A stretch of 64,000 nt of DNA from Deltaproteobacteria bacterium (GCA_026388715.1 JAPLJF010000001.1:62001-126000); one strand, 5' to 3'; counted from the stretch's first letter, positions 46,601 to 54,901 are shown. Notes: generated by a model not told the origin, from the sequence alone. A program made the numbers and translations.

Positions 46601-47954
46601 CGAGTTCATGCAGCGCATCCGCACGGCCCTTGATGAGATTGAGCGGGAGACCGGCAAGGTTTTTGGCTCGTCCGAGCGGCCGTTGCTCCTCTCCATCCGC
46701 AGCGGGGCCGCGGTCTCCATGCCGGGGATGATGGCTACGATCCATAATGTGGGGCTCAATGAGGAGATAATTGAGGAGTATGTCCGGGCCCATGGTGAGG
46801 GGTATCTAGCCTGGGACAACTATCGGCGTTTTCTCCAGTCCTGGGCCATGACCTCCGGGATGCAGCGTGAGGATTTTCAGGAGCTGATGAACCGGGCCAA
46901 GGCCAAGCATGGGGTGAACCTGAAGCGGGAGTTTACGCCCGAACAGATGCGGGGGCTGGCCCTTGAGTATCGCCAGCTGGTGCGCCGGCAGGGCCTGGGG
47001 ATCCCTGAAGATCCCTGGCTGCAACTGGTGAATGCCGTGGCCATGATCCTTGATTCATGGCAGACGGTCAAGGCCGCTGATTATCGCCGGATCATGGATG
47101 TCTCTGATGCCTGGGGAACGGCGGTTATCGTCCAAGCTATGGTCTTTGGCAATCGCAGTGATACCGCAGGGTCCGGGGTGTTGTTCACCTCACACCCGTA
47201 TCGTAAGGTACAGCGGGTGGCCTTGTGGGGCGATTATGCCTATGGTGATCAGGGAGAGGATATTGTCTCCGGTCTGGTTACCAGCCTTCCGGTATCAGTG
47301 GAGCAGGCCGAGCTTGATGGCCGGTCTGTCGATGAGACCCTGGAGAGGCGTTTCCCCAAGATCTATGATCGTCTGCTCGCTATCTCCCGGGATCTGGTCT
47401 ATGAGAAGCGTTGGGATCCGCAGGAGATTGAATTTACCTTTGAGGGGCCGGAGCCCGAGCAGCTTTATCTGTTGCAGACCCGTGACATGATCACCATCAA
47501 GAAGAAGGAACATCTCAACGTCTTTGAAGAGACGCCGGAGCTTGAGAGTTCTTTCCTCGGTAAAGGGATCGGGGTTTCAGGATCTGCCCTGTCCGGGCGC
47601 GCGGTATTTAGCGAGGAGAATATCCTGGAGTTGCGGGTCACTGATCCGCAGACGCCTCTGATCCTGATCCGTCAGGATACGGTGCCCGAGGATATCAAGG
47701 TCATCGATATGGCGGAGGGATTGCTGACCTCCAGGGGCGGGCAGACCTCGCATGCCTCGGTGGTGGCCGTCCGCCTGGAGAAGACCTGTGTCGTCGGCTG
47801 CAAGCATCTGAAGGTCTATGAGGCCGGGGAGTATTGTGAGATTGGCAGCCAGGTGATTCGTTTTGGCGATCCCGTCTCCATTGATGGCCGTAAAGGCCTG
47901 CTTCTTTCTGGGATGCATCCCATTCAGGAAGAGATGCATATCCTGCCGCTGTAG
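43668..47954 (+). CDS. Large PPDK-like protein: ATP-grasp plus phosphohistidine domain, no PEP barrel
   Basis: 1428 residues. Residues 1-~920 are a helical region I do not recognise. From ~930 the sequence follows the nucleotide-binding part of pyruvate phosphate dikinase: LGNKGFNLVTLHEDNMPVPP, LSIRSGAAVSMPGMMATIHN, AVIVQAMVFGNRSD, QGEDIVSGLVTSLPV. Then comes the swivelling phosphohistidine domain with His1362 in LTSRGGQTSHASVV. The protein ends about 65 residues later, without the C-terminal PEP/pyruvate TIM barrel. It could phosphorylate a partner or a small substrate through His1362. It lies 25 bases upstream of the hydrogenase genes and is probably in their operon. Confidence 0.85.
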   Translation: MNKMPTAAEIESDALKANLAETAGEVVIDPKLRLLLDIVSGYKGIYSSLEHLLYEICHPYRNWGLLIPQLRSFCLKNSSYYQRHAQGPAAFTLLTDLFLQALNDSAKKGTLLIQIIEAQLAWVEKLLSLFSTEDLQRFGPALNGYFHRLSTFDQSDPAIMMYIVQGQHPMKKLALRLLAFSQDKSLIFDYRPVSALMRIILDRNYNYWLQEDDPLPWFLGRCGALCEDFHSGQLFAAISHDTMRRHQEKLAAIDIETDPFKGLEEILTLPAHVDIVRLYKEIPARLATVEVGGEDKEVAGSDHIPSGNRFAENQKLLFLFRIMDTRGLYLIHEETLREINRSLVQLIRQQSFEEIEQFLLTTFQLLRANVRKYPHTSLQCIQVLGGEVFDRGKSRMVEAFLWEVVRFGFQYANVMGVDEDWQPLTNPAHLTNIRVWLNLIMQEPKWCSTLFSALIINLKLTGTCVKDTDLFQRDITQLLNHPIEPIYNLAKQFTKLMPVFFNEIGAEGELRDVSTELDEIHKRRDVLIHFLRKQSHVESSNLIVGFLKAIFLFWKTKNKEPLLPFLPSEVYAEVAGSGPFVDDQNILSQRICQQLQFQGMNDLLSWKREERQQYLEAQTDLPVAERRRFDLLVQMFQLLHQKYNLGFQELRSELQQAVQEGFPEMENLLADLESCDTEGCLSALLNTLEGLKETILSKEHFEAREDIYYKRHIAVDIPSVYGRYAERKFDSLSLTFRLENLATIYLEKLPETVNLSFITEVTFYRIVKCLKLYMQALRIDGISSRRLDTYMLLLRSSLRLKRFSYTQYLDIFRGLSEGVKDVIYSFYTNIHQNNLSIIIPQIGEKNLLTKYRSQWDDKEMVNTVHRLSESFLRDLIASTFGLQHLDNFITRIIGTLEIQKNMLDQRMLDLLMTYNPEKAISLLHRVTPYTHDLIHLGNKGFNLVTLHEDNMPVPPAFIITTEVFRCREVIYGFAKARDEFMQRIRTALDEIERETGKVFGSSERPLLLSIRSGAAVSMPGMMATIHNVGLNEEIIEEYVRAHGEGYLAWDNYRRFLQSWAMTSGMQREDFQELMNRAKAKHGVNLKREFTPEQMRGLALEYRQLVRRQGLGIPEDPWLQLVNAVAMILDSWQTVKAADYRRIMDVSDAWGTAVIVQAMVFGNRSDTAGSGVLFTSHPYRKVQRVALWGDYAYGDQGEDIVSGLVTSLPVSVEQAELDGRSVDETLERRFPKIYDRLLAISRDLVYEKRWDPQEIEFTFEGPEPEQLYLLQTRDMITIKKKEHLNVFEETPELESSFLGKGIGVSGSALSGRAVFSEENILELRVTDPQTPLILIRQDTVPEDIKVIDMAEGLLTSRGGQTSHASVVAVRLEKTCVVGCKHLKVYEAGEYCEIGSQVIRFGDPVSIDGRKGLLLSGMHPIQEEMHILPL

Positions 47955-47979
47955 TCCCTCATATCCAGAAGGAGAGAGT

Positions 47980-49029
47980 ATGTTATTCAAGGTTTTTCCG
48001 GCGGGCGAGCTGATCCGTCTCTTTGAGATCCTGGCAGCAGACAGGATTGTCGGGCCGGTGAAGAAGGGAGAAGATCAGCACGGCCGTTCCCTTTATGACT
48101 TTGATGTAGTCCATGATTTTACGGAATTGCGGCTTGACTACGGACAGACCATCCATTCGGCCAAGAATTGGTTTCTTCCCTATCAGGAGGACCTCTGCAC
48201 CTTTACCTTCGAAGACGGCGGGAGCGGCGACTGGCACAAGGAGGTGGATTACGGGGTCTATGCACCACTGGTACTTTTTGGCCTGCATCCCTGTGATATC
48301 AATGCCCTGAACAAGCTGGACAAGGTCCTGCTCGGAGGCCAATATCCCAACCCCTTTTACGGGGAGAAGAGGGCCAACATGTTTATTGTCGGCCATTCCT
48401 GCAGCCCACAGCCTTTCTGTTTCTGCAAGTCGATGGGGACTGACTCGGCCATACGAGGGTTTGATCTCTTTCTTACGCGGATGGATGATCTCTATTTTGC
48501 CGAGATCCTTTCGCCCCGCGCCTTTCATCTGCTGGAGCAGATCGATTGTCACGATCCGGACAGCAGGGAGCATCATCGTTATATGGAGATAATGGAGGCG
48601 AAAGAATCTCTTTATGTCGCCCATGTGGATACCTCAGATCTGACCAAGATCCTGGACCTGGAGTTTCAGGCCTCAGTGTGGCAGGAGTGGGGGCGAAGAT
48701 GTTTCTCCTGCGGGACCTGCGCCCAGGTCTGTCCCACCTGTTACTGTTATGGAGTGGCAGAGCAGGTGGATATGGATTTTACCCATGCGCGCAAGGAGAA
48801 AATGCTCTATTCCTGCAATCTCCTCGATTTTGCCTCGGTTGCAGGCGGTCATAATTTTCGGCCTGAGAGTCATACCCGGCTGAAGTATCGTTATTACCAT
48901 AAACACCGGGGTTTTGTGGAGGCATTTGAAGAGTCGTTGTGTGTGGGCTGTGGCCGGTGCGGGCAGGCCTGTCTGGCGCATATCACGGTGCCGGAGGTGA
49001 TCGCCAGTGTCCGGGCCAGCAAGGAGTAA
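47980..49029 (+). CDS. hydB: [NiFe] hydrogenase (group 3b / sulfhydrogenase) beta subunit
   Basis: 349 residues from ATG 47980 (AGAAGGAGAGAGT upstream). Two ferredoxin-type clusters at the C-terminus: CFSCGTCAQVCPTCYCYG and CVGCGRCGQACLAHI. Upstream cysteines such as GLHPCDINAL and CFCKS are typical of the HydB/AsrA-like electron-transfer subunit. It passes electrons between the flavoprotein gamma subunit and the hydrogenase dimer. It is followed 4 bases later by hydG. Confidence 0.92.
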   Translation: MLFKVFPAGELIRLFEILAADRIVGPVKKGEDQHGRSLYDFDVVHDFTELRLDYGQTIHSAKNWFLPYQEDLCTFTFEDGGSGDWHKEVDYGVYAPLVLFGLHPCDINALNKLDKVLLGGQYPNPFYGEKRANMFIVGHSCSPQPFCFCKSMGTDSAIRGFDLFLTRMDDLYFAEILSPRAFHLLEQIDCHDPDSREHHRYMEIMEAKESLYVAHVDTSDLTKILDLEFQASVWQEWGRRCFSCGTCAQVCPTCYCYGVAEQVDMDFTHARKEKMLYSCNLLDFASVAGGHNFRPESHTRLKYRYYHKHRGFVEAFEESLCVGCGRCGQACLAHITVPEVIASVRASKE

Positions 49030-49033
49030 AACC

Positions 49034-49912
49034 ATGAATACTAACTTTGATTTTATCCAGCCTGTTGCCGGAGAGCAGTTCGAGTATTCCTACAAGGCTG
49101 AGATTACCAATGTCTATCCCTTGACCCCGATGGAAAAACTCTATCAGATCCAGCTTGTTGATCCGGTTGAGCGTGAGCGGTTCACCTTCCTGCCGGGTCA
49201 GTTTATCATGCTGGAGCTGCCGGGCATAGGCGAGGCCCCTTTTTCCATCTCCTCATCTCCTGTCCGCCACGGTGATATCGAACTGTGCATCCGGACGGTC
49301 GGCAATATGACCAGATTCCTCGATCGGATGGGACGGGGAACCAGGGTCGGGATCAGCGGCCCCTTTGGTACCCATTTCCCGGTGGAGAAGATGGAGGGTG
49401 AGGATATCCTGCTCATTGCCGGCGGCCTGGGGATTGCGCCGCTACGTTCTCCCATCCTGACGGTTCTGGAAAAACGGAGTCGTTATGGTCAGGTGGATAT
49501 CATCTACGGGGCTCGCCGGCCTTCTGAATTGCTTTTTGGCTATGAGTATGCCATGTGGCGGCAGTTTGATGTGGGGCTCGATATCATTGTTGATCAGACG
49601 GAACCGGGCTGGCAGGGGCCGGTAGGGTTGATCACCGAGATCCTGAAGCAGCGTATTGCCGGCAGCGACCCTGATCGTTTTCGGGAGCGCACCAGCGCCA
49701 TTGTCTGCGGGCCGCCAATCATGTTCCGTTTTGTCTGTGACTTGCTGATAGCCGCCCAGTTGCCGGTGGAAAAGATCTTTGTTTCACTGGAGCGGCGGAT
49801 GCACTGCGGTCGGGGCAAGTGTTGCCGTTGCAATATCGGCTCCACCTATACCTGCCTGGATGGCCCTGTTTTTGATTACTGGTCGGTGCTGAACCTGAAG
49901 GAGGCTATTTAG
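49034..49912 (+). CDS. hydG: [NiFe] hydrogenase (group 3b / sulfhydrogenase) gamma subunit, FAD/NAD(P)-binding
   Basis: 292 residues from ATG 49034. Ferredoxin-NADP reductase fold: the FAD site APFSISSSP, NAD(P) site AGGLGIAPLRSPI, and a C-terminal [2Fe-2S] motif (MHCGRGKCCRCNIGSTYTCL). It couples the hydrogenase to NAD(P)H. Its TAG stop codon coincides with the start of a palindromic repeat. Confidence 0.92.
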   Translation: MNTNFDFIQPVAGEQFEYSYKAEITNVYPLTPMEKLYQIQLVDPVERERFTFLPGQFIMLELPGIGEAPFSISSSPVRHGDIELCIRTVGNMTRFLDRMGRGTRVGISGPFGTHFPVEKMEGEDILLIAGGLGIAPLRSPILTVLEKRSRYGQVDIIYGARRPSELLFGYEYAMWRQFDVGLDIIVDQTEPGWQGPVGLITEILKQRIAGSDPDRFRERTSAIVCGPPIMFRFVCDLLIAAQLPVEKIFVSLERRMHCGRGKCCRCNIGSTYTCLDGPVFDYWSVLNLKEAI

Positions 49913-49966
49913 GTGCCGTTATGAAATAAGCAGTGTTTTTTTGCTTATTTTATTACGGCACCTTAT
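49909..49966 (+). repeat. Dispersed palindromic repeat, copy 7, inside the hydrogenase operon
   Basis: 22-base arms (AGGTGCCGTTATGAAATAAG.. at 49911-49932 and complement at 49942-49963) with three mismatches and a T-rich loop. The element begins on the TAG stop of hydG, as copy 4 does after gspI. Confidence 0.85.
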
Positions 49967-49972
49967 GCCGCT

Positions 49973-50010
49973 TCCCAGAAACAGCCAGTTTTTTTTGGCT
50001 GTTTCTGGGA
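49973..50010 (+). terminator. Perfect hairpin between hydG and hydD
   Basis: Arms TCCCAGAAACAGCCA and its exact complement (15 bases) with a GTTTTTTT loop. It immediately follows the palindromic repeat, giving a bipartite unit similar in plan to copies 1 and 2. There is no U-run after the stem, so it may be an mRNA processing or stabilising structure rather than a full terminator. Confidence 0.6.
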
Positions 50011-50104
50011 GAGGCGTCTGGCGGATAACAACAAGTCTTGAAAAACAAAGAACCTGGACATTACTGCATTGAACCATATGAATTATTCTTGAATAGGGCC
50101 TGAG

Positions 50105-50905
50105 ATGACGACGAAAAAGACATTTCTGGGAGTCCCGGTGGCCAAGCCGAAGGTGGCTTTTTTTGAGCTGAGCTCCTGTGAGGGCTGCCAGCTGCAACTG
50201 CTCAATAACGAGGCGACCCTGCTTGATTTTCTCTCCCTGGTCGAGATTGTCCGTTTTCGGGAGGGGAGGAAGGAGGCGGGCGATGATTATGAGATCGCCT
50301 TTGTCGAGGGCTCGATTACCCGGGATGATGAGGAAGAGCTGCTCAGGGAGATCCGCAGGCGGGCCAAGATTTTGGTGGCACTCGGCAGTTGTGCCTGCTT
50401 TGGCGGGGTCAACCAGTTGAAAAATCGTTTCAACGATCTGGAGTGGGTGAAAAAAGAGGTCTATGGCTCCTTTCCTATCGAAAGCCAGGAGGTAAAACCT
50501 CTTTCCGCAGTCATTAAGGTGGATCTGGAGATCTATGGCTGTCCGATTAAGAAGGAGGAGGTGGAACGTATTGTCACCGCCCTGGTGCTCGGCGAGCAGG
50601 TCCATCATCCGCAATACCCGGTATGCATGGAGTGCAAGGCCCGCGAGAATATCTGTCTCTTTGAGCTGGGTGAGCCCTGTCTTGGACCGGTGACACGAGC
50701 CGGCTGCGATGCCTGGTGTCCTTCCAACCGCCTGGGCTGCTGGGGCTGCCGGGGGCCGGCGCCAGAGGCGAATCTTGCCCTGTTGCAGATCATCATGGCG
50801 GAAAGGGGGATTTCCCAGGAGCGGATGATCGATCGGCTGGAATGTTTTGGCGGCTTTGGTGCCTTTGTCGCCGAGGTCAAGGGAAAGAAGGAGGAGCCAA
50901 GATGA
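50105..50905 (+). CDS. hydD: [NiFe] hydrogenase (group 3b) small subunit
   Basis: 266 residues. Proximal cluster ligands in SSCEGCQLQLL, GSCACFGG and the Cys of YGCPIKKEE. Further cluster cysteines lie in CMECKARENICLF..PCLGPVTRAGCDAWCPSNR..CWGCRG. There is no Tat signal, so the enzyme is cytoplasmic. It overlaps hydA by 4 bases (ATGA) and is separated from hydG by 192 bases carrying the repeat and hairpin. Confidence 0.95.
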   Translation: MTTKKTFLGVPVAKPKVAFFELSSCEGCQLQLLNNEATLLDFLSLVEIVRFREGRKEAGDDYEIAFVEGSITRDDEEELLREIRRRAKILVALGSCACFGGVNQLKNRFNDLEWVKKEVYGSFPIESQEVKPLSAVIKVDLEIYGCPIKKEEVERIVTALVLGEQVHHPQYPVCMECKARENICLFELGEPCLGPVTRAGCDAWCPSNRLGCWGCRGPAPEANLALLQIIMAERGISQERMIDRLECFGGFGAFVAEVKGKKEEPR

Positions 50906-52176
50906 AGATCTCCTGTGATATTGATATCAAACACCTGACCAGGGTGGAAGGGCACGGCAACATCCGCATTGTCATTGAGAACGGGCAGGTACAGGAGGCC
51001 CGTTGGGAGGTGGTGGAGACCCCGCGTTTTTTTGAGGCCATACTGGTGGGGAAAAATTTTGAGAACGCGCCCTATCTCTGCGGGCGGATCTGTGGAATCT
51101 GCTCCATTGGCCATACCCTGGCCTCGATCCGGGCCGTGGAAAACGGCTTTGGGATCACTCCTACCTTGCAGACCGGGCGGTTGCGGCTGCTGCTCAAACA
51201 CATGGAGACCCTGCAGAGTCATATCCTCCATATCTATTTTCTGGCGGCCCCTGATTACCTGGGAGTCGGCAGTGTCCTGCCCTTGGTTAAGAGCCATCCG
51301 GCGGTGGTGCAGCAGGCCCTCCGTCTCAAGCTCCTGGCCAACGATATCTGTGACGAGGTAGGTGGCCGCAGGATGCACCCCACCCGGACGGTCGTCGGCG
51401 GTTTTACCATGTTGCCGGACAGATATCGGCTGGGCCAGTTCAGGCAGCGCCTGCAGGCATCCCTTGCGGATCTTGGGGCCAGCGTTGATCTGTTCAGGTC
51501 TTTTTCCATCCCTGATTTCCAGCGGGAGACTGAGTTTGTGTCCTTGAAGGGCGAGGGTGATTATCCCTTTATCGGCGGCGACCTCATCTCCACAGACGGG
51601 GTGGTGAAGCAGGAGCAGGAATACGCGGCCATGACCAATGAATATATGGCGGACTATTCCACTTCAAAACTGAGTCGTCTCTCCCGGACATCTCTGGCCG
51701 TGGGCGCCCTGGCCCGGATAAACAATAATTTCGCCGGGCTGCTACCGAAGGCCAGGGCTATTGCCGAGGAGTTTGGGCTTGTACCGGTGGTACATAATCC
51801 CTTTATGAATGTGGTGGCCCAACTGGTGGAATGTGTGCAGGTCGTGCTGGAATCAATGCAGTTGATTGATAATCTGCTGGCCGAGCCTTGGCAGGAGCCA
51901 CGGCAGACGGTTGAGGTCAGGGAAGGGATTGGGGTGGCGGCAGTGGAGGTTCCCCGGGGAATCCTTTATCACAGTCTGCGCCTTGACGCTGCGGGCAGGA
52001 TTGTCAAGGCTGATTGTGTGATTCCCACCAGCCAGAACCACGCCAATATCCGTCATGATATTGAGGCGCTCGCCTTATTTTGTGCCCATCAGGGCAAGAC
52101 TGACAAAGAGATTGAACTGCTGGCGGAGATGCTGGTGCGGGCCTATGATCCGTGTATCTCCTGTTCAGTGCACTGA
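50902..52176 (+). CDS. hydA: [NiFe] hydrogenase (group 3b) large subunit
   Basis: 424 residues. Nickel ligands are Cys64/Cys67 (GRICGICSIGH) and Cys418/Cys421 (DPCISCSVH), with the L0 motif RVEGHGN near residue 14. The protein ends exactly at the His after the second motif (His424), so there is no C-terminal peptide for a maturation endopeptidase to remove. It reduces protons or oxidises H2 with NAD(P)(H) through HydG and may also reduce sulfur. No hyp maturation genes are in the window. Confidence 0.95.
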   Translation: MKISCDIDIKHLTRVEGHGNIRIVIENGQVQEARWEVVETPRFFEAILVGKNFENAPYLCGRICGICSIGHTLASIRAVENGFGITPTLQTGRLRLLLKHMETLQSHILHIYFLAAPDYLGVGSVLPLVKSHPAVVQQALRLKLLANDICDEVGGRRMHPTRTVVGGFTMLPDRYRLGQFRQRLQASLADLGASVDLFRSFSIPDFQRETEFVSLKGEGDYPFIGGDLISTDGVVKQEQEYAAMTNEYMADYSTSKLSRLSRTSLAVGALARINNNFAGLLPKARAIAEEFGLVPVVHNPFMNVVAQLVECVQVVLESMQLIDNLLAEPWQEPRQTVEVREGIGVAAVEVPRGILYHSLRLDAAGRIVKADCVIPTSQNHANIRHDIEALALFCAHQGKTDKEIELLAEMLVRAYDPCISCSVH

Positions 52177-52185
52177 GCATGCGGG

Positions 52186-52222
52186 ATGTTCGTGTGGAGC
52201 AAATAAGGTTCCACACGAACAT
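52186..52222 (+). terminator. Terminator hairpin of the hydrogenase operon
   Basis: Perfect 13-base arms ATGTTCGTGTGGA (52186-52198) and TCCACACGAACAT (52210-52222), ten bases after the hydA stop, followed by TGTTTGTT. It also lies just beyond the convergent DUF2892 gene. Confidence 0.8.
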
Positions 52223-52234
52223 TGTTTGTTGAGA

Positions 52235-52462
52235 TTATTTTGCAGAGCTGCAGCAGCGTGTCTCAGCCACTCCCATGGCCTTCAGGATCATGCCCAGGGG
52301 ACAGAACTTGGTGAATCCGAACTGGAAGAGATTGGCCCCCACAAAAGCGGTGACAAAGAGCCAGTATGGATGGTGAAAGAGGGGGCTGGCCTCAACCCCC
52401 AAGGCTAATGAGAGGAGGATGAAAAATCCGGCGATGGTATGAATCCAGTCGGTGATGATCAT
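52235..52462 (-). CDS. DUF2892 / YgaP-type small membrane protein
   Basis: 75 residues with two membrane helices ([18 protein letters not shown] and [19 protein letters not shown]), then the family motif [15 protein letters not shown] and a C-terminal CC pair. These proteins are often linked to rhodanese/sulfur metabolism; here it stands alone beside the hydrogenase genes. A link to sulfur reduction would be inference. Confidence 0.85.
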   Translation of the reverse strand: MIITDWIHTIAGFFILLSLALGVEASPLFHHPYWLFVTAFVGANLFQFGFTKFCPLGMILKAMGVAETRCCSSAK

Positions 52463-52719
52463 GGTTGCTTCCTTTATGGGTATTTGGTTAAAAAAGAGGT
52501 AACTGTCTTGTGTTGTAAGTGATTTGGTCCAGGCACCATTTATAATTATACAATAATATGGTCATGATGGTTGCTTGTCCAGTGGATATTTTTAACAACG
52601 CCACCTCTTCTCTGTGAAGTCGGCCACTCATGTTCGGCTTCTTTTCACTAAATCGTCGTCAATAAATAAGGTCAGAGACAGGAAAACAGGCTGCGGCAGG
52701 TTGCCAAACAGGTCATTGT

Positions 52720-54873
52720 TTAAGATTCCTGGCTCCGAAACTCCCAGCACTGATGAATCCGGCTGTGTCGCTCAAAGTCAAGAGGAATGGTCTCACGGCT
52801 GATATCACGGATGGCAAAATGCTGTCCCAGGGATTCATCAAGGACAAACTTCCGGAAATTAGTGGAAAAGATCAGGAGACCGCCGGGGGCCAGATGGCGC
52901 ATGGCAAGCTCCAGCAGCTGCGTGTGATCCCGCTGCACATCAAAGACCCTATTTTCTTTTTTGGTATTGGAAAAGGTGGGAGGATCAACAAAGATCAGGT
53001 CATACTGACCACGGGGATCTTCCAGCCATCGCAGACAATCCTCCTGGATCGTGAGGTGGGCCGGACCGCCATAGCCGTTCAAGGCCAGATTCATCCTGGC
53101 CCAGCTGAGATAGGTGGCTGACAGGTCAACGGTAGTGGTCGATTCCGCCCCGCCTCTTGCCGCGTGGATGGTCGCCGTTCCGGTATAACCAAACAGGTTG
53201 AGAAATCGCTTGCCGGCAGCAAGCTGGCCAATACGGTCTCTGGTGATCCGATGATCGAGAAAGAGGCCGGTATCCAGGTAATCGGTGAAATTGACCAGAA
53301 AAAAGCAGTTCCCCTCTCGCACCTCATACATCTTGTTGCGGCTGCCCTGTTTCTGGTACTGCTCCTTGCCTTTCTGCTTCTTGCGGGTCTTGATGAAAAT
53401 GCGGTCCCGGCGCACCCCCAGGACCTCACGAATCATGGCCAGGGCCAGACTGAAGCGCGTCGCGGCCAGCTCCGGGTCAATGGTGGCCGGAGGGGCATAC
53501 TCCTGCACATGAATCCACTTGCCATAGAGATCAATGGTTACATTGTACTCTGGGAGATCGCGATCATAGACGCGGAGGCAGGTAATCCCTTCCCGTTCCG
53601 CCCATTTGAGCATCTTCTTCAGATTCTTGCTCAGGCGGTTGGCAAACTCTGACCCCTCCCCCTGAAACGTCTCTGTTGCAACCTGCCACCGGAACTCCGG
53701 TTCCGGATCCTGTTCCGCCACCTCAGCACAAAACAGGCGACAGGCGAGCGGTCCGTTAAAGAGACGATGGCTGGCCTGCCACGACAGACCGATCCGATCC
53801 GAAAAATCAGGGTTGGAGATGAAGATCCCCACCTGCCAGCCGACAAATTCCTGCCGCGCGACACGGCCAAGGGCTCGATAGAGCTGGACCGCCTCGTCCA
53901 CCTCATTGAGACGTTCGCCATAGGGCGGATTGCAGACCAGAAATCCCTTGGCTGCCGGGCGTTTCAGGTTGGCAAGCTGGCCCTGCCTGACCCGGATCTT
54001 CTCCGCCAGCCCCGCCTTTTCAATATTCTTGCGGGCCGCCGCCACCACCACCGGATCGGCATCATAGCCAAGAATCATGGGCCAGGCCCGATCCATCCCG
54101 GCCTCTTCCCGCGCTACCGCCTCGTCAACAAGCCGGGACCAGAGCCCCTCATCATGACCCTTCCAGCCCATAAAACCAAAATAGCTGCGCCAGAGGCCGG
54201 GCGCGGAATCACCATAGAGCAGGGCCGCTTCAATGAGCAGGGTACCGGAGCCGCACATGGGATCAAGAAACATGTTATCAATTGTCACATCCCTGTTCCA
54301 ACCCGCCAGGGCCACAATCCCGGCGGCCAGGCTTTCCTTCAACGGGGCAATAGCACCCTCCACCCGGTAGCCCCGACGGTGCAGGCTCTCTCCGGAAAGA
54401 TCAAGGGCAAGGCTTGCCACATCATTATGGATGTGCAGCCGGATCTGTAGATCCGGCCGTACAACCTGGACCGAGGGGCGTTCGCCGCTCCGCTCCCGAA
54501 ACTGATCAACCAGTGCGTCTTTGACCCGGAGCGCGGCATACTGGCTGTGGGTGATGGCGGAATTGCTCAGGGCGCAGTCAATGGCAAAGGTAGAGCTGTT
54601 TTCCATGTGCTCCTGCCAGTTGATGGTGCCGCAATGGTCGTAGAGCTCCGTGTCGTTCGCCGCCGGAAACTCGGCCAGCTGCAGGAGGACGCGCGAGGCG
54701 AAACGGGACCAGAGACAGGCCCGATAGCCGCTGGCCAGATCCCCCTGCCAGGTGAGAACCCCCCTGGCCTGGACAATTTCCCTGCCGTCAAAGGACGCAA
54801 TCTCCTCATGAACCAGCTCTTCCAGACCGGCGGCACAGGTGGCAACCAGGGTATACTGCTGTTGGGATTTCAT
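52720..54873 (-). CDS. rlmL: Bifunctional 23S rRNA methyltransferase RlmKL
   Basis: 717 residues from ATG 54873; the frame permits a start at 54909 overlapping the RND gene, but the GLEELVHEEI N-terminus aligns better with the shorter form. THUMP domain, then the RlmL methyltransferase (FLDPMCGSGTLLIEAAL, CNPPYGERL), then the RlmK domain (LNLFGYTGTATIHAA, FVDPPTFSNTKK). It makes m2G2445 and m7G2069. It follows the efflux genes closely and may be co-transcribed. Confidence 0.94.
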   Translation of the reverse strand: MKSQQQYTLVATCAAGLEELVHEEIASFDGREIVQARGVLTWQGDLASGYRACLWSRFASRVLLQLAEFPAANDTELYDHCGTINWQEHMENSSTFAIDCALSNSAITHSQYAALRVKDALVDQFRERSGERPSVQVVRPDLQIRLHIHNDVASLALDLSGESLHRRGYRVEGAIAPLKESLAAGIVALAGWNRDVTIDNMFLDPMCGSGTLLIEAALLYGDSAPGLWRSYFGFMGWKGHDEGLWSRLVDEAVAREEAGMDRAWPMILGYDADPVVVAAARKNIEKAGLAEKIRVRQGQLANLKRPAAKGFLVCNPPYGERLNEVDEAVQLYRALGRVARQEFVGWQVGIFISNPDFSDRIGLSWQASHRLFNGPLACRLFCAEVAEQDPEPEFRWQVATETFQGEGSEFANRLSKNLKKMLKWAEREGITCLRVYDRDLPEYNVTIDLYGKWIHVQEYAPPATIDPELAATRFSLALAMIREVLGVRRDRIFIKTRKKQKGKEQYQKQGSRNKMYEVREGNCFFLVNFTDYLDTGLFLDHRITRDRIGQLAAGKRFLNLFGYTGTATIHAARGGAESTTTVDLSATYLSWARMNLALNGYGGPAHLTIQEDCLRWLEDPRGQYDLIFVDPPTFSNTKKENRVFDVQRDHTQLLELAMRHLAPGGLLIFSTNFRKFVLDESLGQHFAIRDISRETIPLDFERHSRIHQCWEFRSQES

Positions 54874-54901
54874 AAGGACACCCTGAAAAATTCTCTTCCG
54901 T

